Shown: in pieces, positions 11,441 through 22,038 of the stretch
Position numbering within the stretch: the first letter of the stretch is position 1
How the letters are laid out: the number at the start of each line of letters is the position of its first letter
DNA from: Triticum aestivum
Taxonomy: Eukaryota; Streptophyta; Magnoliopsida; Poales; Poaceae
Assembly (NCBI RefSeq): GCF_018294505.1
Contig: NC_057803.1
Span: 688,914,847-688,978,846 of the forward strand
DNA: 64,000 nucleotides
Direction of reading: 5' to 3'
Position numbers and translations under genes: made by a program
The notes under the pieces: generated by a model
Seen by the model: only the letters and a program-made list of their open reading frames with translations
Told to the model about the DNA's origin: nothing
Database searches by the model: none

Positions 11441-12309
11441 GCTGTTACTTTCCTTTATTTCTTACTTGATTGACGTGTGCAGTTCCGTTCCTTTTGTGCC
11501 AAAGGAAGGTGGCCACGGAAGAGAAAGTTGTGTTTAACGTTAAACATGTTTAGTCGCTCACCATTAGGACAATAACAACTGTTGGATCAATGTGAATGGA
11601 TGACCGAGATCTGTTGAATCTGCCTCACTGGGTCTTTTTATATTGGGATATATATGTAGTGAGAGTTATTACGACATTACAAAATACAAGCTATGACATT
11701 CTATACCAGAGATTATATAGTTTTTCAGTTAGGACGGCAACTCAAGTGAGCCTACTGACTATATTACGTGGTTCATCCTTAAATGGTGAACACAGATTTA
11801 GATGAGCTGCCAATGGTCATCTCGCAAATGTGCTACTCAAGTGAGCCTACTAACTATATTTTTTTCTGAATGGAAGCTTACAAAGTGGCATTCTATTATA
11901 AGAGTGTTATTCTCCTGCATGTATAGTATTCTCACGAAAGGATTGTATACCCAAAAGACCAGAACTTATACGATCCTTATTTCATAAGACAACTTCATAA
12001 AGGCTCGCCCTATATCCACTGCTGGTAGAGTCTATAGAAGAGCTCTTTTTCCAACATGAGTGAGTTAATACTTTGATCTCTACGAATTGGAAGCACAGAT
12101 AACTACATTTAAAAATAGGAACATATGCTATCCTCATAAGTAAATAAAAAGTAAAAAAGCAGAGGACCAAACCCAGGTAATCCGGCATGAATGTTAATTA
12201 AAGATCATTTAGAGGCACAATGGCAATGTGTGCAAACCATTGTATTGGTACCACTAACAAAAATTTAACAACAATTTTCAACTACAGCGGCAGACATTAT
12301 TACTATAGG

Positions 12310-12500
12310 ATACTGGACACAAATGACTTTGCAAAGGGTTTCATACACTCTTGCTAATGTGTAAGTACATCAAACATGTTCGAACAAGCAGGAAAATTGC
12401 AGAGACATACGATCGATGAAGCATAGAGATTCATTTTTACAACTGCATGCAGTACATTTATTAGTATACTGGATACAAATGGCTTTGTAAAGGGTTTCAT
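12310..12500. repeat. 35-base direct repeat pair
   Basis: 12310-12344 and 12466-12500 are near-identical 35-mers beginning ATACTGGA and ending AAAGGGTTTCAT, with three differences, 156 bases apart. The second copy borders a short GC-rich open frame. The pair may be a small duplication or the scar of an insertion. Confidence 0.8.
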
Positions 12501-12507
12501 TTCGAGT

Positions 12508-12621
12508 ATGGGCAAGGTGCCGGCCTTCTCCATCCTGAGTGTGTCACCGGCCGACATCGCCCCGGGTGCTGGCAGCAGCGGCAGCTGGGGTCGGCTCTCC
12601 TGGCAGGGGACAAAGCTATAG
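12508..12621 (+). pseudogene. Short GC-rich open frame, possible captured exon
   Basis: An ATG at 12508 opens a 37-codon frame (MGKVPAFSILSV at its start), followed by a Ser/Gly/Trp-rich stretch and a TAG at about 12619. GC content is far above the surrounding AT-rich DNA, and the frame starts just after the second copy of the 35-base repeat. No domain is recognised. It could be a captured gene fragment; it could also be chance. Weak call. Confidence 0.2.
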
Positions 12622-12916
12622 GAGGACGATCAGGCTGGATCAGCTGGGAAATAGGGGAAGCAGGGCCATGTGCTGGCGGGGGCAGAGCAGCAGCCGTGCA
12701 AGGGGAAATCACAGCTGCGGTTCGCACCAGAGTTCTATGGGATCGATTGTTTCGAGACGATTGTGAGCCATTGATATGTGAATCTCAAGCTCTTCCTGGT
12801 CCAGCCGGCCTGACTACTAATTCTCTCTTCGTACGCTCGACCTGTTCATTCATTGTTGACTGCTTCTAACCGAAGCCGCATGTTGTACAGACTGTCCCTG
12901 ACTGCAGAGCTATTTA

Positions 12917-13111
12917 GGCCCTGTACAATGCAAGGTGCTTAGGAGAGGTGTTTGGAGAAATTAAGTAGACTTTCTTTAAGCACCGGTGCTTATTCGAAAA
13001 GGGTGGACGCTTAATTAGGCATCTCTCCTGTAGAAATAAGCACTGGTGATTGAGAAAAATCTGATTTATTTTTCTAAGCACCTCCCTAAGCACCTAGCAT
13101 TGTACAAGGCC
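12917..13111. mobile_element. 195-base MITE with GGCCYTGTACAATGC ends
   Basis: The left end GGCCCTGTACAATGCAAGGT and the reverse complement of the right end (GGCCTTGTACAATGCTAGGT) match for about 33 bases with few differences, continuing as GCTTAGGAGAGGTG. The interior contains further AAGCACCGGTGCTTA-like palindromic pieces. TTA lies to the left and TTG to the right, so a 3-base target duplication is possible but imperfect. Superfamily (Harbinger/Tourist or hAT-like) is not settled. No coding capacity. Confidence 0.85.
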
Positions 13112-13130
13112 TTGTAAACCAAGTTTTTTT

Positions 13131-13155
13131 GGGGGGGGGGGGGGGGGGGGGGGGG
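13131..13155. repeat. G25 homopolymer
   Basis: Twenty-five consecutive G bases follow a T7 run. On the minus strand the context resembles a poly-A/poly-C tail after TGAGTAATACAAGTCTTC, possibly a degenerate retroposon tail. The exact length is likely to be a sequencing or assembly uncertainty. Confidence 0.85.
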
Positions 13156-13560
13156 TAGAAGACTTGTATTACTCAGGGTCAACCCTACAATCCTCATTAC
13201 AAAGTTCAACTATCTCTGGGGACCGGAGCACACCCAGACAACAATTATATTCTCGTTCCGCCGCGGCAGCAGCTCCTAGCGATCGTTTCTAATCGTTCGC
13301 TAGGGGAGGGTCACGGTGACCCCCGATTGACCAAAAATGCCTAGCTAAACTTAAAACTGCAATGCTAAACTCTAAAGCTGCCATCGTATACATTAAAAAT
13401 ATCATAAACAAAAACTAATACACATTTTCTTATACAAAAACAGAGAAAACATAAATTTACAAATCCCATGCTCGTAAAATGTGAATTTTTTTTTTGTGTG
13501 GGGTAAAATGTGAAAAATGACATGCTACTTTATAAAACTACCTCCGATCATTAAAAGTTT
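13156..13560. other. Unassigned, possible retroposon tail
   Basis: The first hundred bases could be the 3' end of a minus-strand retroposon (see the G25 entry). The remainder is AT-rich with no frame or repeat. Confidence 0.25.
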
Positions 13561-14400
13561 CATACCATGGACACATAAAATATCCAACTAACATCCTACA
13601 CTTATATTAGTCGCGAAAAAAACATGCTACACTTATATGAATAATGGCCTCCGGTACACATAGAAGTATTGAGCTCCAAACTGTAATTGCAGCTTCGCAC
13701 TATGAAGGAGCCATGAGTACCCATGTTAACCTGGGTGTTTTTTTTATTTTTTGAGAATGTCAACACGGCTGTGTGCAGTGTGTGGTTTGGATCCATGTAG
13801 TTGCATGGTTTTTTGGGAGCCGTTATAGTTTCATGTCCTGCTCTCCCGCAACAATAGGTGCACCATGTGGGCTCGACCTGGGCTACTTTCTCTGTATCTT
13901 GCACTCTGCTTACATGACCTACTAGCACCAGGTAACCGTCTCTGAAGAAATAACGAAGTAACCTATGAAATAGGTGGCATAGGGCCACATGGCGCATCAG
14001 TAGTATACGATGAACTTTTTTTTTGCAGGAAAGTATACGATGAACTTTGCATCACAATTATATTGGTTTAAGGTCTGCCTTTGATGAAGACTACACGCTT
14101 ACCAAAAAGTATGATGGGGCCTCCTATATACATCAACCCTATAGTACCTATGATCATTCATAGCATGGGTGTATAATGAATATTCAGCCAACATGCTACA
14201 CTTGTATGAATAATGGTCTCGGTTCTCTCTCCTCTCCCCTATACATATATAACACCCTATGTATCCGAATTAGATAGCTAGCCAAGTTGTTCATTCATCT
14301 AGGAAACAACACACATGGACGACTGGAAAGATGAGAGAAGAACGGAGAGATAAGATGCAATTACATAAACATGGGAATTAGAGACATCAGAACATTAGCA
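13560..14400. repeat. Local duplication D3, copy 1
   Basis: Collinear and diverged relative to 17220-17870. Shared landmarks are TGTGTGCA-TG-TTGGTTTGGAT, TAGTTGCAT, ACTACACGCTTACCA, CCAACATG(C/T)TA, and AGGAAACAACACACATG(G)AC followed by the R1-type GATGAGA purine block. Part of the unit (CATGCTACACTTATATGAATAATGG) is itself repeated within this copy at about 13622 and 14210. CATATATAACACC near 14247 is TATA-like. No protein is conserved between copies; the 131-codon minus frame at 13602-13997 is not. Confidence 0.55.
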
Positions 14401-15035
14401 TGTCAGAACATTAATATATTGGGAAAGTTGCTTACCACTTAGAGCTGCCGGAAAGAAATGAAGCGCATTTGATGTTCCTTGTATCCTTGTTACACATGGT
14501 TTTCAGGTCCGGTTGTTAGGTATTACCTTAGCTACCTTCACCTGACGCACAACTACAGGGTCTGAAGACGTGATGTAGCGGCGGCGAGTATATAGTCCAG
14601 GTGTTGGCATGCTGGGATGCCGGCTTGGTCGACCTCACTACATGGGAAGATCCTGATTCCCTCAATTAGTTGTTCTCGTGCGCGCCGGCGTGGTTGCAAT
14701 TTTGTTCAAAGGGGGGGAGGGATTGTCAGTGGCAAGAGCGGCAATCCATCTGGAAGCAATGTTTGAATAGATCACAAGGCCGCCATGCAAATCTTCGACT
14801 CTCGGCTACTTAAGCAAAAAATGTCAAACATACGGGGGAGGAGTTACGGAGTTAACAGACTTATTCCTCTGCCCCACTAATCTCGCCCCCACACCCACGA
14901 ATTTCAGCATGGGCCCCCTTCATTCTAATTACCAATCCAAACCGTCCACCTCATTTCATCCCGTAAATCTCGTGTAAATCCTTCGTAGATGGATCATTAA
15001 ACCTACTTAAGAGGTAGCCTGTGAGGTTTTTTTTT
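14401..15035. other. No recognisable feature
   Basis: Mixed-composition DNA without a long frame, repeat or RNA gene. Confidence 0.3.
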
Positions 15036-15640
15036 CATTTTTTAGAAGGAGGTTAAACCCCCTGCCTGTATATCATCATAATACACACAACCATTTTTAT
15101 TAATAATTAAGAAGAGTACATTAAACAGGCAACCATACTCATGCCGTTACAAATAACAAAACACCTACGACTAAGTCAATTTGTTTTACAGCAATGCCTT
15201 CAAAAAGGAACAAACGTCATCGCGCCATCATCGTCACTTCTAGTCAGGAACGAACTGGACAAAGATTTTTCATTCTGGTTGTCAAGACTAGTCAATAAGA
15301 CTGGTACAACAACACATGGACAAAGCCTTCAACAAGGTAGCGACGCAATTTTATCACTGTTGAGCCTGACCAATAAATGACAGGACAAGAGTTTTCACCC
15401 CAAGACGAAGTGGTGTCCCAATCAGCATATTAAGGAAGACTCGTTCGGTTGTTGTATCCACCGGTACTCCAAGCGAGGTCGAAAAAACACTAGCAGATTT
15501 GTGAGAAGATTAGCCATCTTATACCATTGCCACGACAATGAGAGGGCACCCATGTATCTGTGTGGAACTGGCCGCTGCAATTCCACAACGTCCAGAGTTA
15601 CTAGTTAGCATCCCCCATACCGCTGAAGCCGCTACCTAGT
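15036..15640 (-). mobile_element. LINE 3'-UTR fragment (minus strand)
   Basis: A T-run at 15028-15036 (poly-A on the minus strand) is followed by TTTTTTAGAAGGAGGTTAAACCCCCTGCCTGTA and then ATTAATAATTAAGAAGAGTACA. This parallels the tails at 15843 and 54099: minus-strand GGGG...CCTCCTTTT...poly-A preceded by a TTAATAAT block. The rest is non-coding. A 5'-truncated LINE copy is the best reading. Family not named, target duplication not found. Confidence 0.45.
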
Positions 15641-15842
15641 GCTAGGTGCCTGATGCTGGCGCCTGATGCATCCACCGTCGTCATGCCAACAAAAATGCTG
15701 ATGGGCTCGCAGATGCGCCACCATGCCGATTGATCAGCTTGATGAGGTTATCAAGGGTTGCCTCCCCTCCCCCATGACCAATGGAGGTTGTCGCCATTGG
15801 TAAATCCAACAAGCACATGATCTGACCATCGTCTCCCGTGCA

Positions 15843-17160
15843 ACTTTTTTTAGAAAAAGGAGGATATAGCTCTGGCCTCTGCAATTGGGTGATGGATGCA
15901 TCCAGTTTATTAATTATTCATATAGGCCTTAGAAAGTAATACATCAATAAGCCTGAAGCCACCATCTTTGCCATACCAGCCGTTACTTCTATCCCCTTGA
16001 CGAAGGGGTGCCGAATGTCCGAGCCGAATACCAAACAGACATCACACCAATGCCCAACATCTAAAGCCGGATGCCCCAACAACAAGTCGCCCAGCAGCAA
16101 GCAAGTGGCACAACCTGTCCGGCAGACCCTTAGCGCGTACCAGCATACATGCTCCAGAAGACTTCGCCGCCGCTGTCTTCCGCATACCCATCTTCAGGAG
16201 AAATCAATGTAATGACCTTGCAAGGCCTGCCATCAACGCCACCATGACGCCAGACGGCACCAATGTCTGCACGTTCATCATCCCGCGTCCATCGTCGTCA
16301 ACCTGCCACACCATGCCGCCGAGACCCATCTTCATAGATGGTAGGTGCCCCACCACCCCACCATGGTCCCTGTTACGCAATCTCGAGTCTGCTAACACCA
16401 ACATTCCGACCCATCTGCGTCACCAGGCCCAACCAGAGAGCAACACCGACTTATGAGAGGCCTTGTGCCCTCTACTCCCAAAAGACTATCCTGCTTGGAG
16501 GGGACACCCCCGCCCTTACAAGTCGTGTTATTTCTCCCCACACAACTGATGTGGGACTAAACCCAACAGTCCCCACCCGACAATCAGGCGAAGACCGACA
16601 CCCAGCCACCAAGCCGTCCACATGTACGTCTAGCCGATGATGTCTCCAAAGATGATGCCCCCACGGGGTGACGACGAAGATGTCGCCATCATCCGATCTA
16701 GAAGGCCCCTTCAACGCCTCCAACAAGGGCTACGACGCCCATGGGCACCGCCGTCATTGGTGGCCTCCCCAAATCCGAGGTTTCCCCCGGACACAATGGA
16801 GCATGGGACGCCCCCACCATCGCCTCCAATGAGGAAAACGTCACCCATGGGCGTCGTCGTCGATGGTGGCATCCTCACCCACTTCAGTAGCTAGGTCGCC
16901 ATTTCCTCCTCAATATGATTTGCCACCAGGAAGCTATCACGAGGGAGCACCCACCATGGAGATCCCTTTAGAATGACGATGAAGATATCTAAAGATAGAG
17001 GTGGTCACATCCCTGCGTGACCGGTGCCATGGCCACACACACGTCATCCTGAGGTGCCCGCTCAAGATCAGATACCTGGTAGCGTGTGAGTGCGAGATGT
17101 TGGCAATGAAGAAACGGCTAGGAAAAGAGGGAGAGAAAAGAGAAGAGATTTGGGGAGGAA
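15843..17160 (-). mobile_element. LINE 3' region (minus strand), 5'-truncated
   Basis: The left edge has the T-run/AGAAAAAGGAGGATATAGCTC tail and a GGCCTCTGCA...TTTATTAATTATTC block, the 3' end of a LINE or LINE-dependent retroposon read on the minus strand. The interior is GC-rich with CACCATGACGCC- and GCCGCC-type wording and overlapping short frames on both strands (up to about 100 codons), typical of the long GC-rich 3' regions of grass LINEs. No reverse transcriptase frame is visible. The right boundary is approximate. Confidence 0.5.
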
Positions 17161-17219
17161 GAGCGTGAATCCTCTTCTGTAGTTTGATTTGAATGTTGAC
17201 TCTGGCCAGCGCTTATCCT

Positions 17220-17870
17220 AAGGGGAACTTAGTACTCACAACTTGGCGCTGTGGAGTGGCCACCGTGCGACACGCTTGTGTGCACTGATTGGTTTGGATT
17301 GGTCATTGCACTTGCATATATAGTTGCATTTCCTGGTCTCCCCATGATGATAACTGGAGGATGCTTCCTCAGGATCATTCCCTCTGCAGACATATGAATC
17401 ACTTGAACCATTTACGTGTGGTGTACCAGAGCCCCAAAACAACAAGTGTTGAAAAAAAAATTGTCGCTATCATTTTCAGATACAGGACATACGAACAACA
17501 AGTAACCTATGATTTGACCATATGGGGTACCAAAAGTATACAAAGCAATGATTTGGTCATATAGGGTACTAATAGTATACGAAGCAATTTTCATCAAGTT
17601 ATGTAGGGTTAAAGTGTAGGTTCCAGTAAAACTACACGCTTACCAACTAGTTGCACATTGAGGGCCTACTATGTACGTACCCATGTCCACTCATATCATA
17701 GGCACATAATGTATATCCAACCAACATGTTATAGTTAAGTTATTAATGATCTCCCCCCACACCCCCTAAACATACACCATCCAGTCTCACCAGGAAACAA
17801 CCACACATGAACAATGGAGAAGATGAGAAAAGAAGAAAAGATATCCACATGGGAGAGGATTTAGGACAGG
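17220..17870. repeat. Local duplication D3, copy 2
   Basis: Partner of 13560-14400 in the same orientation. The closing AGGAAACAACCACACATGAAC and GAGAAGATGAGAAAAGAAG blocks also link it to repeat R1. Two LINE tails lie between the D3 copies. Confidence 0.55.
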
Positions 17871-18725
17871 CAGGTCTAGGGCACCCGAGTCCCCTCGCAC
17901 GGGCTTTTTATTTTGGCTTCCGATTTCAAACTTCTATATCTTTTGAATGAAAAATCTAAATTAAATTTTGTTTTCCTGTTCGTGTTTCTCGTGACTAGGG
18001 CTTGCAAATAAAATCCATTTTGAATATATTGTGAAAAAATTTAAAATTATATTTTAAGTTTCCACTGTTGAAACTTACTACGAGCGACTGATAAAATCAC
18101 ATATTTATCAACAGAAAAAATTTCTTGAAGTTTTATCTCTCAAACTTGGTACAAGCAAGAGAGAAAATCGGATTTTTCAGATGCACTGTCGTAAGTTTCA
18201 ACAATTGAAACTGTAAACTTAATGTATCATCGTGCGGAATCAAACTACTTCGCGAATCATGAGGCAATCAAGCGGCCGGGCAAGGCTTGGCAGGTGCGTG
18301 CCCCTGCGAATTTCCGACGAGAATAGTAGACTTTTAGAACATTATCAAACTTTCATGCGCTGGGTACCAAGCCATTTAGTCTTCTAAGTTCAGCATGGGC
18401 CACATTCATGACACAGGCCACTGATCACTAATGGATCTTCAACCCAAAAACTTGTCCTAACCATATGTATGATATTTCCTTCGTCGACGACGAATAATTG
18501 TACATACAGAAATTTTAAAATAAATTATAGAGTGGAGTAAAAAAATGCACTTGGAAGATGCAAGCCATCAACTGTCTCCAATTTAATTATCCCACTCCCA
18601 ATGAGCTAGTAAGTGCATACAGAAAATGAGGAGAGCATGTGTTGAATGTTATTCGTCTTGCTTACCGTGTGATAAGAGAGAAACATTTTTCAACTTGAAA
18701 TTGCATTGAAAAGATAGAAATAGGA
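17871..18725. other. Unassigned interval
   Basis: AT-rich, with two similar phrases (TTTC-CTGTTGAAACTTACTACGAGC near 18060 and AGTTTCAACAATTGAAACTG near 18193). No gene or complete element is recognised. Confidence 0.3.
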
Positions 18726-19129
18726 GAGCAACGATTCGGTGCCCCAGGCTCATCTGAACCCGTGCTGATTTTTGTTTTGAAAACAAATACTAGATAAATT
18801 AAAAAAAACATTTTTTGCATGGTAGATAATATGGTGCGTGAGGTCCGCTCCAAATTTCAGATCGTTTGGACATCTGAGTAGCTCTCGACAAAAAAGAAAT
18901 AAATTTGGGGTCTGTAAAAAAGTTTATTGTTCATGTACTGTTCTGACCAATTTGCCTTTTTTTGCTGGGAGCTACTCATATGTCCAAATGAACTGAAGTT
19001 TGCAGCGCACCTCACGCACCAATTATCTACCCTGGAAAAATAATTTTGAATTTTTTCATTTTCTTCATATTTTTTGCGAATTTATTTTTTATCAGGTGTA
19101 GATGAGCCTGGGCTCAGAAATGGATACTC
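18726..19129. mobile_element. Long-inverted-repeat MITE, about 404 bases
   Basis: The two halves are inverted copies for nearly 200 bases. Matching blocks from the outside in are CCCAGGCTCATCT, TTGGTGCGTGAGGT(C/G)CGCT, CAAA(T/C)TTCAG, GTTTGGACAT-TGAGTAGCTC and AACAGTACATGAACAATAAAC-like sequence. Outermost bases match weakly, and no convincing target duplication flanks it. The layout fits a Mutator-type or foldback non-autonomous element. It differs in sequence from the similar structure at 1609-2047. Confidence 0.75.
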
Positions 19130-19229
19130 GTAGAATTACACTTTTTATGGCAAAAATTTTGAATTCCAAACATACACTTATTCGTGGACGAAGCACACCC
19201 TCCACCAGTTGGACATAGAGAATGCTCGG

Positions 19230-19750
19230 GTTTCATGGTTATCATTATTCTTTATAGCATCATAGATAGCAACTTTGTTCTCATAATCAATTGGAACCTC
19301 TTCCGAGATAGTGGAATCATCACTAAATAAAGTTGACACTCTTCCAAATCCACCTTCATATTCATCACAATAAGATTCAACATCCTCCAAAATAGTGGGA
19401 TCACTACTTCCTAAAGTTGACACTCTTCCAAACCCACTTTCATCAATATAATCATCATAAATAGGAGGCATGCTTTCATCATAATAAATATTCTCATCAA
19501 AACTTGGGGGACTAAAAATATCATATTCATCAAACATAGCTTCCCCAAGCTTGTGTCTTTGCATATCATTAGCATCATGGATATTCAAGGAATTCATACG
19601 AACAACATTGCAATCACGCTCATCATTCAAAGATTTAGTATCAAGTATTTTAATGCATTGTTCTTCTAGCACTTGAGCACAATTTTCCTTACCATCATTC
19701 TCACGAAAGATATTAAAAAGATGAAGCGTATGAGACAAACTCAAATCCAT
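19230..19750 (-). pseudogene. Truncated copy of the element A acidic protein frame
   Basis: It matches the first ~170 codons of the frame at 24582-25553, with a ~20-base deletion near 19255. The homology ends abruptly at about 19230, after which the reading frame continues only a few codons into unrelated DNA. The start MDLSLSHTLHLFNIF is shared with the full copy. The truncation marks a deletion or insertion boundary of the element. Confidence 0.75.
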
Positions 19751-19847
19751 TTTTTTGTAATTTTCTTTTATAAACTAAACTAGTGATAAAACAAGAAACA
19801 AAAAGTTTCGATTGCAAGATCTAAAGATAGACCTTCAAGCACTCACC

Positions 19848-19865
19848 TCCCCGGCAACGGCGCCA
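19848..19865 (-). promoter_or_regulatory. Retrotransposon primer-binding site, tRNA-Asp type
   Basis: The plus strand reads TCCCCGGCAACGGCGCCA, which I recognise as the 3' end of plant tRNA-Asp including CCA. The minus strand therefore carries the complementary primer-binding site, 10 bases inside the LTR end at 19876. It is unmutated here, while the second copy has two changes. Confidence 0.85.
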
Positions 19866-19875
19866 GAAAAGAGCT

Positions 19876-21474
19876 TGATGTCTACTACACAACCTTCTTC
19901 TTGTAGACGTTGTTAGGCCTGCAAGAGCACATGTTTGTAGGACAGTAGCAAATTTCCCTCAAGTGGATGACCTAAGGTTTATCAATCCTTAGGAGGCGTA
20001 GGATGAAGATGGTCTCTCTCAAACAACCCTGCAACCAAATAACAAAGAGTCTCTTGTGTCCCCAACACACCCAATACAATGGTAAATTGTATAGGTGCAC
20101 TAGTTCGGCGAAGAGATGAAGATACAAGTGCAAAATAGATAGTAGAAATAGGTATTTGTAATCTGAAATTATAAACACAGCAAGGTAACAAGTGATAAAA
20201 GTGAGCGTAAACGGTATTGCAATGATAGGAAACAAGGTCTATGGTTCATACTTTCACCAGTGCAAGTTCTCTCAACAATAATAACATAGATAGATCAACA
20301 TGCAACAAAGAGTCACTCCAAAGCCACTAATAGCGGAGAACAAACACAGAGATTATGGTAGGGTACGAAACCACCTCAAAGTTATTCTTTCGGATCGATC
20401 TATTAAAGGGTTCGTACTAGAATAACACCTTAAGACACAAATCAACCAAAACCCTAATGTCACCTAGATACTCCATTGTCACCTCAAGTATCCGTGGGCA
20501 TGATTATACAGTATGCATCACACAATCTCAGATTCATCCAACCAACACAACGTACTTCAAAGAGTGCCCCAAAGATTCTACCGGAGAGTCAAGAACGTGT
20601 GCCAACCCCTATGCATAGGTTCATGGGCAGAACCCGCAAGTTGGTCACCAAAACATACATCAAGAGGCACATGATATCCGATTGTCACCACAGATAAGCA
20701 CGACAAGACATACATCAGGTGTTCTCATAAAAGACTCAATCCGATAATATAACTTCAAAGGGGAAACTCAATTCATCACAAGAGAGTAGAGGGGGAGAAA
20801 AAACAAAAGATCCAACTACAATAGCAAAGCTCGGGATACATCAAGATCGTGCCATAGAGGGAACACGAGAGAGAACACGAGAGAGATAGGGATCAAACAC
20901 ATAGCTACTGGTACATACCCTCAGCCCCGAGGGTGAACTACTCCCTCCTCGTCATGGATAGCACCAGGATGATGAAGATGGCCACTGGTGATGGATTCCC
21001 CCTCCGACAGGGTGCCGGAACGGGCTCCCGAGAGGTTTTTGGTGGCTACAGAGGCTTGCAGCGGCGGAACTCCTGATCTATCTTGATTTTTGATGGTTTT
21101 AAGGTACGTAGTCTTATATAGGCGAAAGAAGTCGGTCGGGAGGTGCTCGAGGGGCCACCACCCTGTAAGGGGGGCGCAGCCTCTATCTCGTGGCCTCCTC
21201 GAGGATCTTCTGACGTGGAGTCCAAGTCTCCAGGATCATATTCTTCCAAAAAATCACGCTGCCGAAGGTTTCATTCCGTTTGGACTCCGTTTGATATTCC
21301 TTTTCTTCGAAATACTGAAACAGGCAATAAGACAGCAATATGGGTTGCGCCTTCGGTTAATAGGTTAGTCCCAAAAGTAATATAGAAGTGTATAATAAAG
21401 CCCATAATCATTCAAAACAGATAGTAATATAGCATGAATGCTTCATAAATTATAGATACGTTGGAGACGTAACA
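19876..21474 (-). repeat. Element A LTR, left copy (shared)
   Basis: A 1.6-kb LTR that starts, on the minus strand, TGTTACGTCTCCAACGTATC (canonical TGATACG with a change) and ends TAGTAGACATCA. It is nearly identical to 25679-27295. TATATAAG on the minus strand (21113-21120) is a likely core promoter. It is flanked by a polypurine motif on its right and a primer-binding site on its left, so it has served as 3' LTR of one unit and 5' LTR of another. Confidence 0.9.
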
Positions 21475-21962
21475 GCATCCCCAAGCTTAATTCCTACTCG
21501 TCCTCGAGTAGGTAAATGATGAAAGAAAGAATTTATCAAGTGTGAATGCTAGAAGGTGCACAAGTTTGATCAATGATAATTTCAATCATCTTTTCTAGAA
21601 TGATAATATGTCATAACAGTAATTCATCTCATAAAACTATTCACAAACTAGTAACAAGCAATTCACATGTTAAAGCGTAGACCATAAACTTTCTTGAAAA
21701 CTAGCAAACTCCATTCTTAGTCATCAAACAATTGCAATTCATCTTGCTTTCAGGAAGGGGCTATGTCAGAGCTTTGATTTAACAAACTTCACATACTCAA
21801 CTATCATATAGTCTTCTACAATTGCTAACACTCACGCAATACTTGTGGTTATGAAGTTTTAATCATACACAGAGAAAGATTGGGGCTTATAATGTTGCCT
21901 CCAAACGTATTCACCTTTGGGTGATGTCAACAATAATAGTTCATGCTAACGTACATCCAATT

Positions 21963-22038
<76 letters not shown>

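Noticed and set aside
16000..16900. Proline-rich protein genes on either strand
   Set aside because: The overlapping frames lie in the GC-rich 3' region of a LINE-type retroposon and carry no recognisable domain.
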